A stretch of DNA of 64,000 nucleotides from CAVXFS01 sp963761115 (GTDB lineage Bacteria; Pseudomonadota; Gammaproteobacteria; Burkholderiales; Gallionellaceae): positions 434,001 through 498,000 of the forward strand of contig CAVXFS010000005.1 in assembly GCA_963761115.1 (NCBI GenBank), in the 5' to 3' direction. This document shows positions 16,079 to 25,345 of the stretch, in pieces; within the stretch, counting starts at the first letter, position 1; every line of letters starts with the position of its first letter. The notes beneath the pieces were generated by a model, which was not told the DNA's origin, searched no databases, and saw nothing but the letters and a program-made list of their open reading frames with translations. The position numbers were made by a program, and so were the translations under genes.

Positions 16079-16413
16079 AAGACAATATCTTCCAGAAAAA
16101 TGTCAGGCAGGCACTCGATCGATCCGCAGGCCGGATCGACCAGGCCACGCTGGTAAAATTGCGCGAGGCGCGCAGCAACGCCATGGAGCGCTTTGACGCG
16201 CATGTTGCGGAGCCGGTATTTGCCTGGGCTGGCTGGTCAGGGTGGGCGGCACGGTCCCACCGCACCCTTTATTATTGGCTTGCCATCATCCTGCTGGTGG
16301 TCTCCGCGCTCAATGGTGTCGCTTACTGGCAGCATGTGCGGGACAATGATGACGTTGAAGCCGACATTGCCATACTGACGGATGACATGCCAATTGACGT
16401 TTATCTGGATTAA
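16075..16413 (+). CDS. DUF3619 family membrane protein
   Basis: 112 residues. An amphipathic N-terminal half (LDRSAGRIDQATLVKLREAR) is followed by one membrane helix (LYYWLAIILLVVSALNGVAYW) and an acidic C-terminal tail ending MPIDVYLD. That layout fits a single-pass inner-membrane protein with its N-terminus inside. The ATG overlaps the sigma factor stop (ATGA). Family function is not established; being coupled to a sigma factor, it could hold or release it at the membrane. Confidence 0.85.
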   Translation: MKDNIFQKNVRQALDRSAGRIDQATLVKLREARSNAMERFDAHVAEPVFAWAGWSGWAARSHRTLYYWLAIILLVVSALNGVAYWQHVRDNDDVEADIAILTDDMPIDVYLD

Positions 16414-16420
16414 GCAAGAC

Positions 16421-16825
16421 ATGAAGCGTGTGATTCGCGGCATGCTCTTGCTTGCCGCAGTGGGTTTGCCCTGGTTACCGGCGATCGCCGAAGCACAGCC
16501 ATGGTCGGAACTTACCGCAATACAGCGGGAAGCATTGGCGCCTTTGTCCGAGACCTGGGTCACGATGGATGATCAGCAGCGAGAGCATTTCCTGAAACTC
16601 GCCAGCCACTATCCGGAGCTATCGCCGAAGAAAAGATTGCGCATGCGCGAGAACCTGGTTGCATGGAGCAAGCTGACTCCGGAACAGCGCAAGAATGCCA
16701 GGAAAAATTACCGCGCTTTCAGTCAGATACCCGAGCCTCAGCGCAGGGAAGTGCGTGAGATGGTGCGCGAGCAGCAAACGCAAAATGGCGGTTCTGTCAG
16801 CAATCCGGATGCCCCCGGTCGATAG
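16421..16825 (+). CDS. DUF3106 family periplasmic protein
   Basis: 134 residues from the ATG at 16421, chosen because it begins a clean signal peptide (MKRVIRGMLLLAAVGLPWLP, cleavage near AEA-QPW); an upstream ATG at 16382 would overlap the DUF3619 gene and bury the signal. The mature part has the repeated short helices of DUF3106: WSELTAIQREALAPLSETW, LSPKKRLRMRENLVAWSKLT, PEQRKNARKNYRAFSQI. Basic and helix-rich, probably periplasmic. It is the third gene of the sigma factor operon; no reaction can be assigned. Confidence 0.85.
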   Translation: MKRVIRGMLLLAAVGLPWLPAIAEAQPWSELTAIQREALAPLSETWVTMDDQQREHFLKLASHYPELSPKKRLRMRENLVAWSKLTPEQRKNARKNYRAFSQIPEPQRREVREMVREQQTQNGGSVSNPDAPGR

Positions 16826-16853
16826 CCTGCGGCAGCGTTCGCTTTATCGAGTT

Positions 16854-17354
16854 TCAGCCTTTATTGAACTGGCTGCCCCAGATGAATTCCTTCAGCATGC
16901 CGAGTTCGGAAGAGGTGTGGCCGACGCTTTCCTGCAACCGAACATTCTCGTCCCTCAGATAATCCATCATGAACTTGACCTTCAAGTGGGTTCTGACGCG
17001 CGCAGCCACAACCGGTGCGCTGATGGGTTTGTGTATGAAGTCCGATGCGCCAACCGAGAATCCAAGCGCTTCGTCTTCGACATCGTTCTTTGATGTGATG
17101 AAGATGACCGGAACATCTGCCAGCTTCGGATCGGCTTTCAACCGGCGGCAAGTCTCGAAACCGTCGATTTTTGGCATCATGATGTCGAGCAGAATCAGGT
17201 CGGGAGGATAGTCAAGCGCGTATGCAATCGCATCATCGGGATCGCTGAGCAATTTCAGCGCATAATCCTTCGCCAGGATCGCCTCCATAATCATCAGATT
17301 TTCCGGGGCGTCATCCACTACCAATATCGTGGGCCGTGCTGCAGATACTTCCAT
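16854..17354 (-). CDS. single-domain response regulator
   Basis: 166 residues: a receiver domain with VVDDAPENL, phospho-acceptor Asp in ILLDIMMPKIDGFE, Thr/Ser in FITSKND and Lys in HKPIS, followed by a 30-residue helical tail (FMMDYLRDENVRLQESVGHT). There is no output domain, so it likely acts by protein contact, perhaps with the hybrid kinase of the operon on the other strand. AGGAGACC four bases before the ATG is a strong ribosome binding site, and a good promoter lies upstream at 17378-17407. Confidence 0.88.
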   Translation of the reverse strand: MEVSAARPTILVVDDAPENLMIMEAILAKDYALKLLSDPDDAIAYALDYPPDLILLDIMMPKIDGFETCRRLKADPKLADVPVIFITSKNDVEDEALGFSVGASDFIHKPISAPVVAARVRTHLKVKFMMDYLRDENVRLQESVGHTSSELGMLKEFIWGSQFNKG

Positions 17355-17659
17355 TTTGGTCTCCTCAAAGGTAAGCCATTATAATCTTGTGCGGCACACA
17401 AAACCAAGGCGGATCAGAATTCGCGGTTCCCTTGATAAGGTAGCTTGTGTCAGTTTGATTTTATTCAAGAGCCACAGTACAAATCTGCCTCGGACAATCT
17501 CTATCCGAATACAATTGCAATTCATCGGGCAGTCATCTTGATGATCTATGCTTCATGAGAATAAGTCATCGAGTCTACCAAAATGCCTGTGTTAATTCCA
17601 GATTCTGGCGTTTGGACTTGCCCGATCGATCATCGGGATATTCGATATCAGGAGCCATT
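17355..17659. other. divergent intergenic region before porin operon
   Basis: About 305 bases between the response regulator and the porin gene. It contains the minus-strand promoter noted separately. For the plus strand I see an AT-rich stretch and a CATCTTGATG palindrome near 17535, but no clear -35/-10 pair. An open frame continues upstream of the porin ATG; the stretch before 17660 lacks a signal peptide and is not taken as coding. Confidence 0.5.
17378..17407 (-). promoter_or_regulatory. sigma70-type promoter with palindrome between -35 and -10
   Basis: On the minus strand: -35 TTGGTT (17407-17402), 18-base spacer, -10 TATAAT (17383-17378), about 24 bases before the response regulator start. 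The spacer holds an inverted repeat TTGTG-N5-CACAA (17387-17401), well placed for a repressor that would block polymerase. Confidence 0.6.
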
Positions 17660-18784
17660 ATGGCCATAAAACTCAGACTCGTTGTGTTTCTCCTCTTTGC
17701 CGCGGCAGCTGCCGATGTTGCGGCAGCCGATTCGGGCCAGTCGATGTTCACTTTCAGCGGATTCGGATCACTGGGCTTGTCGCATTCCAGTGAGAGCCGG
17801 GGGGATTACGTTCAGGATAGCGGTATTCCCAAGGGGCCTGGACTGAGCGAGAACTGGTCGACTGCCAATGACAGCCGGATAGCAGTGCACCTGGCGGCTG
17901 ATTTCACGCCTAAAGTCTCGGCCGTTCTCCAGGTTATTTCCGAATATCACATCGGCAATACTTTCCAGCCAGAGGTCGAATGGGCCAATGTGAAATATGC
18001 ATTCACGCCGGATATCTACATCCGGATAGGGCGGACAGAATTGCCGACTTTCCTGGATTCCAAAAACAAGGATGTCGGCTACAGTTATCCTTGGGTTCGT
18101 CCGCCGCTTGAGCTTTACCATCAACTTGCGATCTCGAGCAGCGATGGGATCGATGCCATGTACCGCCTGGAGATCGGGGAGGCGAGGAATTCGATCAAGG
18201 CCGTTTTCGGCAGAAACGAAATTGAACGCGTGACCAGTTCATCGACCTCAAGGAATATGTGGGGGATTTTCGATGTGATTGAATATGGCCCTGCGACATT
18301 CAATATTGGCTACCAGGAACGTGAGTCTGCCTCCAAAAATCTCACCACCGAGATAACCGGGCCGTGGGTCAGGAACAGCGATCTGTCCTTTGGAGCAAGT
18401 TATGACCCGGGTGACTGGTTTGTGATATCCGAGTGGATGCAGCGCAAATCGACCTACAAGGTTGGTGCAATGTATGTCAGTGCCGGTTACCGGGTGAAAA
18501 AATTCACTCCCTTCCTGACCTACAGTCAAAATAGCCCGGGTTCATTCCTGCCGGGAATCGCCGCGCCATCTCCGAACACCATTCGGCTGGCTGGCAGGAC
18601 GCAGAGTACTGTCAGCATGGGCGTTCGCTGGGACTTCAGGAATAATACCGATTTGAAGTTGCAATACGATCAGGTCAGGCCTGGTAACGATTCAAACGGT
18701 TTCCTGGTGAATGTGCCGGCGGGAGTAAATCTGAGTGGGACAAGGTTTCATGTTATTACTGCGGTGGCAGATTTCGTGTTCTAG
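17660..18784 (+). CDS. outer membrane porin-like beta-barrel protein
   Basis: 374 residues from the ATG at 17660, preceded by AGGAG at a good distance. Signal peptide: residues 1 to about 22 (LRLVVFLLFAAAAADVAAA). The mature protein alternates hydrophobic and polar residues in beta-strand fashion (GFGSLGLSHSSESRGDY; VSMGVRWDFRNNTDLKLQYD) and ends in Phe (AVADFVF), the usual outer-membrane barrel signal. Resembles gram-negative porins of the phosphate/anion-selective kind in length and style, but the substrate is not certain. First gene of an operon with a phosphate-binding-like protein and a hybrid kinase. Confidence 0.75.
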   Translation: MAIKLRLVVFLLFAAAAADVAAADSGQSMFTFSGFGSLGLSHSSESRGDYVQDSGIPKGPGLSENWSTANDSRIAVHLAADFTPKVSAVLQVISEYHIGNTFQPEVEWANVKYAFTPDIYIRIGRTELPTFLDSKNKDVGYSYPWVRPPLELYHQLAISSSDGIDAMYRLEIGEARNSIKAVFGRNEIERVTSSSTSRNMWGIFDVIEYGPATFNIGYQERESASKNLTTEITGPWVRNSDLSFGASYDPGDWFVISEWMQRKSTYKVGAMYVSAGYRVKKFTPFLTYSQNSPGSFLPGIAAPSPNTIRLAGRTQSTVSMGVRWDFRNNTDLKLQYDQVRPGNDSNGFLVNVPAGVNLSGTRFHVITAVADFVF

Positions 18785-18798
18785 GCACGGAGTGCAAT

Positions 18799-19260
18799 GT
18801 GAAGCCACTAACAAAACTCCAAGCTTGTGTCAGCCTCGTACTGCTTCCTGCCATATTCGGGATGGCAGCAAGGGCTAATGCGGATGTGGTCGTTATTGTT
18901 TCTGCCCAGAACCCCATCTCCAGCCTGACTGCCGCGCAGACTGCACGGATCTTCCTTGGCAAAACCAACAACTTTCCGAATGACAGTGCTGCCACTCCCT
19001 TCGACCAGCTTGCGGGTAGTTCGGCCAGAAATGAGTTTTATTCCAAAGTGGTCCGCAAGAGCAACGCCCAGCTCTCCGCATACTGGGCTAAAGTCATTTT
19101 CACCGGCGATGGTCGCTCTCCGGAAAAACTGGAAAACGACGCGGCAGTCATCAAGGCTGTCGCTGGCGACCCAAGCGCCATCGGTTATGTCAACAAGAGC
19201 GCTGTCGACAATAGTGTCAAGGTCGTCCTTGATCCCATGACAGAACTGCCGGGCAAATGA
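18799..19260 (+). CDS. phosphate ABC transporter substrate-binding-like protein
   Basis: 153 residues from a GTG at 18799 (GGAG 5 bases upstream). Signal peptide about 1-28 (LQACVSLVLLPAIFGMAARA). The rest matches the compact PstS-like periplasmic-binding domain: VVVIVSAQNPISSLTAAQTA then RIFLGKTNNFP, FYSKVVRKSNAQLSAYWAK and GDPSAIGYVNKSAVD. It is half the size of true PstS, so it is a one-lobe PBP-like protein. No permease gene is nearby; instead the next gene, overlapping by 4 bases, is a membrane hybrid kinase. It may pass a ligand signal to that kinase (inference). Confidence 0.82.
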   Translation: MKPLTKLQACVSLVLLPAIFGMAARANADVVVIVSAQNPISSLTAAQTARIFLGKTNNFPNDSAATPFDQLAGSSARNEFYSKVVRKSNAQLSAYWAKVIFTGDGRSPEKLENDAAVIKAVAGDPSAIGYVNKSAVDNSVKVVLDPMTELPGK

Positions 19261-21980
19261 AAAATTTTATTCGCAATTCGTTGTCATGGAAGCTGTTGCT
19301 GGTTCCCATTGTTGCCTCGATCAGCTTCGCCGGGTACCTGGCTTATTCATCCTTGATGCTGTCAAAGGAAAGCGCCCTGCTTGAGGATCTGCGCGATATT
19401 GATCTTCCGATACTCGATGCGGCCGAGAAGAATCTCTACGATCATGAGCGGCTTGTTGGTGCGCTGGATTCGGCAGCCGCAACCGGAGAAATGGAGATCC
19501 TGGACATCGCCAGGGAAAAGGCATCCGCAATACGGGCACGCTATGAAACCCTGGAAAAAGTGGATTCGGAGCGCAAGGACAGGGTTGAAAAGCTGAAGTC
19601 CGAGTTCAGTACCTACTTCGCCCTGGCGCTTGACGTGTCAGCGCGGATGGCGACCAAGGAAAATCTTTCCGTTGGGCAGCAGATCAAGGACATGCGGACA
19701 GCGCGCGACACCTATTTGTCTGATGCTGTGGCATACAAGATTCTTGCCGAGCATGATTTCCAGGATGATGTGAGCACTGCTATCGAAAGATCGGCGCGTG
19801 CGCAGAAATGGGGTGCCGGTATCGGCACGATCATGCTGGTCATCATTGTGCTGCTTACGGTACGGGTCACGCGCGGCATTCTGAGTCTGGAAAAAACAGT
19901 CGCAGAACGGAGCAAGATGCTGGGGAAGGTCAACAGCGAACTCGAGCTCGAAATCAGGAAACTGAAAGCCGCCGAGGAGGCCAAGAGCCAGGCGGAAGCA
20001 GCCAGCCAGATCAAGGATGAATTCCTGGCCAACATGAGCCATGAACTGCGCACGCCGATGAGCGCAGTCATCGGCTTGAGTCACCTGTGCCTGCAGACGG
20101 ACATGACCGGGAAGCAGCGTGATTACCTGCAGAAAATTCATGGTGCGTCAAAATCCCTGCTGGAGATTCTCAACGACATTCTGGACATCTCCAAGATCGG
20201 AGCCGGAAAGATGGAGATGGATCAAAGGCCCTTCGATCTGGAAGAAGTGATGGACAATCTGGCCACTATCGTGGGTCATAAAGCGCACGAAAAAAATCTT
20301 GAATTCATCCTGGATACCTCCCTCAACGTCCCCTCCAGTCTGATCGGCGATCCCTTGAGGCTGAGCCAGATATTGATCAATCTGGCCGGTAACGCGGTCA
20401 AATTCACCGACCATGGCGAGGTGGTCGTGCGTACCGAAATGGAACGGGATGCGGGTGATTTTGCGGTCCTTCGCTTCACTGTGGAAGACACGGGAATCGG
20501 CATGGCAAAGCAGGATATAGCCAAGCTGTTCCAGCCATTTACCCAGGCAGACACCAGCATCACCCGAAAATTCGGTGGCACCGGCCTGGGTCTGACCATC
20601 AGCAAGCGCCTGGCCGAGATGATGGGGGGGAACATCCGCGTGGAAAGCACCCCGGGGACAGGTTCGAAATTCATCTTCACCGCGCGCTTTCGCAAGGCTG
20701 AAAAACAAATGAGCAATCGCCAGATTGCGCATGACAATTTCCACAATCTGCGAGTCCTTGCAGTTGATGATAACGAAAGCAGCCTGCAGATCCTGAAGGA
20801 CTATCTTGAAGCGTCATTCTTGAGCACAGCCGTTGCCAGCAATGGCCAGGAAGCCCTGGATACGATACTCCGGGCAAGCGATCAGGGGGCGCCTGTTGAC
20901 CTGGCGATCATCGACTGGAAGATGCCGCAAATGGATGGTATTGAATTGGCGCAAAAGATCGCGGAGATGCCGGACTTGCGTGTCAGGCCAAAAGTCTTGC
21001 TGGTCTCGGCTTACATCCATAATCAGATGTTGCCGCATCTTGATGAGCAGGTGGTGAATGGCATACTGGAAAAACCCCTCCAGCCAAGCAACTTGTATGA
21101 CGCTATCGCCAAGATATTCAGAATGGATGCGTCGACGACAGGCAGGTTTGCATTCGGTTCGCAGTTCAATCCTGAGCTCGTCACTCGTATCCGTGGCGCA
21201 AGCATACTTCTGGTGGAGGACAATGAGATCAACCAGCAAGTGGCGCAAGAGCTGCTGGAAAGTTTTGGCGTCACGGTGATGGTTGCCGGGAACGGACTGG
21301 AAGCGATTGCGTTGCTGCAGGATGAGCAATTCGATGGCGTCCTGATGGACATACAGATGCCGGTGATGGACGGCGTCAGCGCTACCCGCGAGATACGAAA
21401 GGACCCGAAGTTTTCCAGGTTGCCGATCATTGCGCTGACCGCCAATGTGATGGTCAGCGAGCAGAATGAATTCCTGGATGCCGGGATGAATGACCATATC
21501 GGCAAACCCATCGATCCGAACCGACTGGTTGCCACGCTGGCAAAATGGGTGCATCCGACCCGAACAGTGGAGGATATTCCTGTCGTGAAAGCGGCTCCCG
21601 TTTCCGCGCCCGGGCCGCTGCCGGATCTGCCGGGAGTAAAAGTGGCTGAAAGTGTGCGCCGCATAGGCGGGGACGCATCGCTGTATTGCTCGCTGCTTAA
21701 CACTTTCCGGACCAATGAGCGGAATTTTGTGCAAAGAACCCGGGAAGCACTGGCCGCAGATGATGCGAAAGTTCCAGAAAGACTGGCGCACACCCTGCGC
21801 GGGATTGCGGGCACCATCGGCGCGGAAACCCTGCAAAATCACGCCGGGTTATTGGAGAGCAGCATCAAGAAAGGAGCAGTTCATGATATCGAACCGCAGC
21901 TTGTCCAGATAGGACTGGAGCTTGAAATGCTGATCGCCGACATAGACCGGGCGCTCGAGTCGCGCAGCTCGATCGGCTGA
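19257..21980 (+). CDS. membrane hybrid sensor kinase with two receivers and HPt (BarA/ArcB-like layout)
   Basis: 907 residues. TM1 about 11-31, a periplasmic helical sensor of about 150 residues, TM2 about 185-204, coiled coil, then dimerisation domain with His262 (ANMSHELRTPMSAVIGL), ATPase domain (NAVKFTDHGEV; DTGIGM; GTGLGL), receiver 1 with Asp553 (IIDWKMPQMDG), receiver 2 with Asp698 (LMDIQMPVMDG) and C-terminal HPt with His845 (LAHTLRGIAGTIG). This is a full phosphorelay in one protein. The start overlaps the stop of the PBP-like gene (ATGA), so the periplasmic partner and sensor are made together. The target regulator is unknown; the single-domain regulator at 16854-17354 is a candidate. 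Confidence 0.93.
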   Translation: MKNFIRNSLSWKLLLVPIVASISFAGYLAYSSLMLSKESALLEDLRDIDLPILDAAEKNLYDHERLVGALDSAAATGEMEILDIAREKASAIRARYETLEKVDSERKDRVEKLKSEFSTYFALALDVSARMATKENLSVGQQIKDMRTARDTYLSDAVAYKILAEHDFQDDVSTAIERSARAQKWGAGIGTIMLVIIVLLTVRVTRGILSLEKTVAERSKMLGKVNSELELEIRKLKAAEEAKSQAEAASQIKDEFLANMSHELRTPMSAVIGLSHLCLQTDMTGKQRDYLQKIHGASKSLLEILNDILDISKIGAGKMEMDQRPFDLEEVMDNLATIVGHKAHEKNLEFILDTSLNVPSSLIGDPLRLSQILINLAGNAVKFTDHGEVVVRTEMERDAGDFAVLRFTVEDTGIGMAKQDIAKLFQPFTQADTSITRKFGGTGLGLTISKRLAEMMGGNIRVESTPGTGSKFIFTARFRKAEKQMSNRQIAHDNFHNLRVLAVDDNESSLQILKDYLEASFLSTAVASNGQEALDTILRASDQGAPVDLAIIDWKMPQMDGIELAQKIAEMPDLRVRPKVLLVSAYIHNQMLPHLDEQVVNGILEKPLQPSNLYDAIAKIFRMDASTTGRFAFGSQFNPELVTRIRGASILLVEDNEINQQVAQELLESFGVTVMVAGNGLEAIALLQDEQFDGVLMDIQMPVMDGVSATREIRKDPKFSRLPIIALTANVMVSEQNEFLDAGMNDHIGKPIDPNRLVATLAKWVHPTRTVEDIPVVKAAPVSAPGPLPDLPGVKVAESVRRIGGDASLYCSLLNTFRTNERNFVQRTREALAADDAKVPERLAHTLRGIAGTIGAETLQNHAGLLESSIKKGAVHDIEPQLVQIGLELEMLIADIDRALESRSSIG

Positions 21981-22074
21981 GCGTTCCGCATTTTTCCATC
22001 TGCATCGCAGATTCCGGCGTTAATGCTCGAACAGATCGCAGAACTGCCACTGACTATCATGAATCGAATTTGTT

Positions 22075-22104
22075 TTGAGATATATCGGATTATCTTGTCA
22101 TAAT
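22075..22104 (+). promoter_or_regulatory. probable sigma70-type promoter of Ser/Thr kinase gene
   Basis: TTGAGA (22075-22080), 18-base spacer, CATAAT (22099-22104). Each hexamer has five of six consensus bases. The kinase gene starts at 22213, giving a leader of about 100 bases. Confidence 0.5.
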
Positions 22105-22212
22105 GGCCACATATAATATTATCGTCTCAGCAAACACCAGGAACTCGCTGGATATTTCCTGCGACCAAAACGAAACACGTCTTCATTTTCATGGTTATCA
22201 GGCGGAATAAAA

Positions 22213-23199
22213 ATGGAAACCCACCTTGGTCGGTACGAAATTCTCGAGGAGTTGGGGCGGGGTGAAATGGGCGTTGTCTACAAGGGCTATGATCCGCTGA
22301 TAGACCGTTTTGTCGCGATCAAGACGATAGACCTGGAAAAACTGGACGAGAAACAAAAGGAGGAATACAAGGCCCGATTCTATCTGGAGGCCAAGGCGGC
22401 AGGACGATTGAATCACCCAAACATCATTACTGTCTATGACTTGGGCAGAAAGGGCAATATCGCCTATATCGCGATGGAGCTGATGGAGCGACTGGACCTG
22501 CAGAGCATAATCCAGGAACAGCGGCCGCTGACTATTGTCGAGAAACTGGATATCGCATTTCAGGTGGCGCAAGGACTGGCTTATGCACATGAGCATGGTG
22601 TTGTGCATCGTGACATCAAGCCTTCAAACATCATGGTATTGAGAGGAAGGCACGTCAAGATCGCCGACTTCGGCATAGCGAGAATGGAATCTGCCTTGTG
22701 GCGCACGGAGTCGGGCAAGGTTATCGGGTCGCCGCTGTATATGTCTCCTGAACAGATCCAGTCCCAGTCAGTCACCCCCCGTTCGGATATTTTTTCATTT
22801 GGTACGGTACTGTACAGGTTGATGACGGGCAAATTTCCATTTCACGGAGATAATGTCAACGCGGTATGGTACAAGATCATCAATGAAGATCCTCAAAAGC
22901 CCAGTTCATTGAATCATGAGATTCCGGATGAACTGGATCGTATCGTAGCCAGGTGCCTTGCCAAAAAACCTGAGGATCGCTATTTGAACGCCAATGAGCT
23001 GGCGGCAGACCTGCACTCCTGCCGCAGGCAGTTGTCGCTTGCCAATACCGGCACAGACCTCGGTAGTAACTATTTTGAAGAGGTCGGGGCGACCAATGGA
23101 TGGAAGATCACCAGGGCGAAACTGATCTGGATCATCGTCTTGACCGCGCTTGTTTCGGTCGGCCTGTATGCCCTGATCGACCGGGTATTCATCGCTTAA
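22213..23199 (+). CDS. membrane-anchored Ser/Thr protein kinase
   Basis: 328 residues. Hanks-type kinase domain 1-265: Gly-rich loop GRGEMGVVYKG, catalytic Lys in VAIKTID, HRDIKPSNIM catalytic loop, DFG in KIADFGIAR, and GSPLYMSPEQ. A short linker leads to a single C-terminal membrane helix (LIWIIVLTALVSVGLYALI). There is no PASTA or other sensor domain outside the membrane. It should phosphorylate cytoplasmic proteins at the membrane; targets unknown. Convergent with lptG, overlapping its end by 4 bases. No phosphatase gene is adjacent. Confidence 0.92.
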   Translation: METHLGRYEILEELGRGEMGVVYKGYDPLIDRFVAIKTIDLEKLDEKQKEEYKARFYLEAKAAGRLNHPNIITVYDLGRKGNIAYIAMELMERLDLQSIIQEQRPLTIVEKLDIAFQVAQGLAYAHEHGVVHRDIKPSNIMVLRGRHVKIADFGIARMESALWRTESGKVIGSPLYMSPEQIQSQSVTPRSDIFSFGTVLYRLMTGKFPFHGDNVNAVWYKIINEDPQKPSSLNHEIPDELDRIVARCLAKKPEDRYLNANELAADLHSCRRQLSLANTGTDLGSNYFEEVGATNGWKITRAKLIWIIVLTALVSVGLYALIDRVFIA

Positions 23200-24272
23200 C
23201 GTCGCTCGGTCCACCACAGCATTGCCGCTGCCAGCAACAGGAACAAGACCGGCATCAGCATGGCGCTCAACAACGGTTGCCAGTCATTGATTGCACCCAG
23301 GCTGGCGAACAGGCGTCCGAGAAAATGGAAGGACAGGCCCAGCACGATGCCGAGGAAGATTTTCGAACTGACACCGGCTTCGCGCCTGTGGTGTGCGGCA
23401 AACGGCAGGGCGAGCAACAACATGATCAACACGGCAGACGGATACAGCAACTTGTTCCACATGGCGATTTCATAGCGCGCGGTAGCCTGGTGGTTGTCGC
23501 GCAAGTGCTGGGTATATTGGTACAGGTTCCATGCAGACATCTGCTCCGGCACCACCAGCAGCACGGTGAGCAGGGTAGGGTTGAGCGCGGAATGCCATTC
23601 CATGGTGGGCTGGCTATTGCTGGTCGTGCCTTTCGTGCCGAACAGGGTTTGTGTTACATCGCCCAGGTTCCAGCGGCTGTCGTTTACATAGACGGCGCGT
23701 TTGGCAGTGGTGATGCTGCTCAGGTGATAACTGGGATCGAATGCATAGATGCTCACGTTCAGCAGTGAAGTATCCGGCATCACATTCTTGACATTTACAA
23801 AATTGGTTTCGTCCTTTACCCAGACGCCCGAGCTGAATTCCTTTACCGTTACCTCGGACTTTTGCGCCTTCAGTCGCAGGCTTTGCGCCATGCGCTCACT
23901 GGGCGGGGCCAGCAACTCGCCGCACATATAACTCAGCAGCACCAGCGGCAGGCCGATCTTGAGCAGGGCAACCACCATCTGCTTCAGCGAGGCGCCGGAG
24001 GAGCGATAGATGACCAGTTCGGAATTCGAGGCCATCTGCACCAGCGCAAAGATGGCGCCGATCAGGATCGCCACCGGGAACAGGTCATAGATATGGCTGG
24101 GGATGGTCAGCAGCACGAACAGCAGGACGTAGCCGATGCTGTAATCGCCCTGGCCCATCATGCTCAATTCGTGGATCAGGTCGAGAAAGGAAAACAGCAT
24201 CAGCAAGGCGGCAAATACCAGTGCGATGCTGGCGTAGATCTCTCGCGCCATATAGCGGGTGAGCAATCTCAT
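23196..24272 (-). CDS. lptG: LPS export ABC transporter permease LptG
   Basis: 358 residues from the ATG at 24270-24272, which overlaps the lptF stop by 4 bases; the longer open frame upstream is a shadow of lptF. Six membrane helices in the YjgP/YjgQ pattern: three N-terminal (IYASIALVFAALLMLFSFLD), a periplasmic beta-jellyroll (about 100-260), then three C-terminal (LIMLLLALPFAAHH; FLGIVLGLSFHFLGRL; LLSAMLMPVLFLLLAAAML). With LptF and LptB it extracts lipopolysaccharide from the inner membrane. Confidence 0.95.
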   Translation of the reverse strand: MRLLTRYMAREIYASIALVFAALLMLFSFLDLIHELSMMGQGDYSIGYVLLFVLLTIPSHIYDLFPVAILIGAIFALVQMASNSELVIYRSSGASLKQMVVALLKIGLPLVLLSYMCGELLAPPSERMAQSLRLKAQKSEVTVKEFSSGVWVKDETNFVNVKNVMPDTSLLNVSIYAFDPSYHLSSITTAKRAVYVNDSRWNLGDVTQTLFGTKGTTSNSQPTMEWHSALNPTLLTVLLVVPEQMSAWNLYQYTQHLRDNHQATARYEIAMWNKLLYPSAVLIMLLLALPFAAHHRREAGVSSKIFLGIVLGLSFHFLGRLFASLGAINDWQPLLSAMLMPVLFLLLAAAMLWWTERR

Positions 24273-25345
24273 CGCTTCAGCCTTTTCAGCGAAAATACCG
24301 ACATGCGCTGATAGAACAGCGCGACCATCAATACGAACATCAATGCGTGGATACCCACCAGGCCGCTTATCGGCCCCATCTTCTGCTGCCCGACCCAGGC
24401 ATTGGTCAGGCTGATCATGTTGTTGTAGATCATGTATAGCACCAGTGCCATGACCAGATTGAGCGAGCGGCCGGCGCGCGGGTTGACATAAGCCAGTGGA
24501 ATGGCCAGCAGCGCCAGGATCAATGCGCTGAGCGGAAGGCCGAGTCGCCATTCAAGTTCCGACAGGTTCCAGCTGCTGGGTTCGCGCAACAGGCGCAGGG
24601 TCGAATAGGATTTCACTGACGGCGCCTGCTGCCGGGTCTCCACCGTTTCTATGCGCATCGAATAGCGCTCGAACTCGACGATCTTGAAATCGCGCTGTCC
24701 CGGTATCCCTTCATAGCGGGTGCCGTTCAGCAGCACCAGGAAGCGATCGCCATTGGCCGCCGTTGTCTGGCGGCCTTCCTTGGCCACCATGATGCCGGAT
24801 TTTCCGTTCTCCACCGACTGCACGAAGATGTTGCCGACCCGGTTCTGGCCCATGTCGACATTCTCGATGAAATAAACCCGGTCAGCCTGCTTTGATTCCC
24901 TGAATGCGCCCGGCGTGGCAGCCGTCACATCATCACGGCTGTCAAGCTGGTGCTGGTATTCCTCCGCCTTGGTCAGGGCCCAGGGTGACAGCACCAGGCT
25001 GAGCAGGGCGATGGTGCCCGCCACCGGCAGCGCGTACCATAGCACCGGCCGGATCCAGCTCGTCAGCCCGATGCCGGTACAGAACCACACCACCATCTCG
25101 TTGTCGCGGTAACAACGCGACAACACCAGCAGCACCGACAGGAACAGGCTGATTGAAAGCAGCACCGGCAGGTAATTCAAGCTGGCAAAACCCATCAGCA
25201 CCAGCACGCCTTCGACAGCCAGCAAACCGATGGCCGAATCCCCCAGCAGGCGGATCAGTTGGGAAAACACTACAATGCTGAGCAGGATGACGAACACCAG
25301 CAGCCCGGTAACGGCAAATTCGCGCACCAGGGCGCGTTGAAACAC
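24269..25345 (-). CDS. lptF: LPS export ABC transporter permease LptF
   Basis: Partner permease of LptG. The open frame extends to 25414, but LptF proteins begin at the equivalent of FQRALVREF, so I favour the GTG at 25343-25345, giving 358 residues, the same as LptG. Six membrane helices (VTGLLVFVILLSIVVFSQLI; LPVLLSISLFLSVLLVLSR; then after the jellyroll LSALILALLAIPLAYVNP and IHALMFVLMVALFYQ). Overlaps lptG by 4 bases and is divergent from pepA, the usual arrangement in Proteobacteria. Confidence 0.93.
   Translation of the reverse strand: MFQRALVREFAVTGLLVFVILLSIVVFSQLIRLLGDSAIGLLAVEGVLVLMGFASLNYLPVLLSISLFLSVLLVLSRCYRDNEMVVWFCTGIGLTSWIRPVLWYALPVAGTIALLSLVLSPWALTKAEEYQHQLDSRDDVTAATPGAFRESKQADRVYFIENVDMGQNRVGNIFVQSVENGKSGIMVAKEGRQTTAANGDRFLVLLNGTRYEGIPGQRDFKIVEFERYSMRIETVETRQQAPSVKSYSTLRLLREPSSWNLSELEWRLGLPLSALILALLAIPLAYVNPRAGRSLNLVMALVLYMIYNNMISLTNAWVGQQKMGPISGLVGIHALMFVLMVALFYQRMSVFSLKRLKR

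Noticed and set aside
17555..17659. Longer N-terminus for the porin-like protein
   Set aside because: The extra residues lack a signal peptide, while the ATG at 17660 has a good ribosome binding site and begins one.
24273..24551. N-terminal extension of LptG
   Set aside because: It overlaps lptF in another frame, and LptG homologues begin at MRLLTRYMAR.
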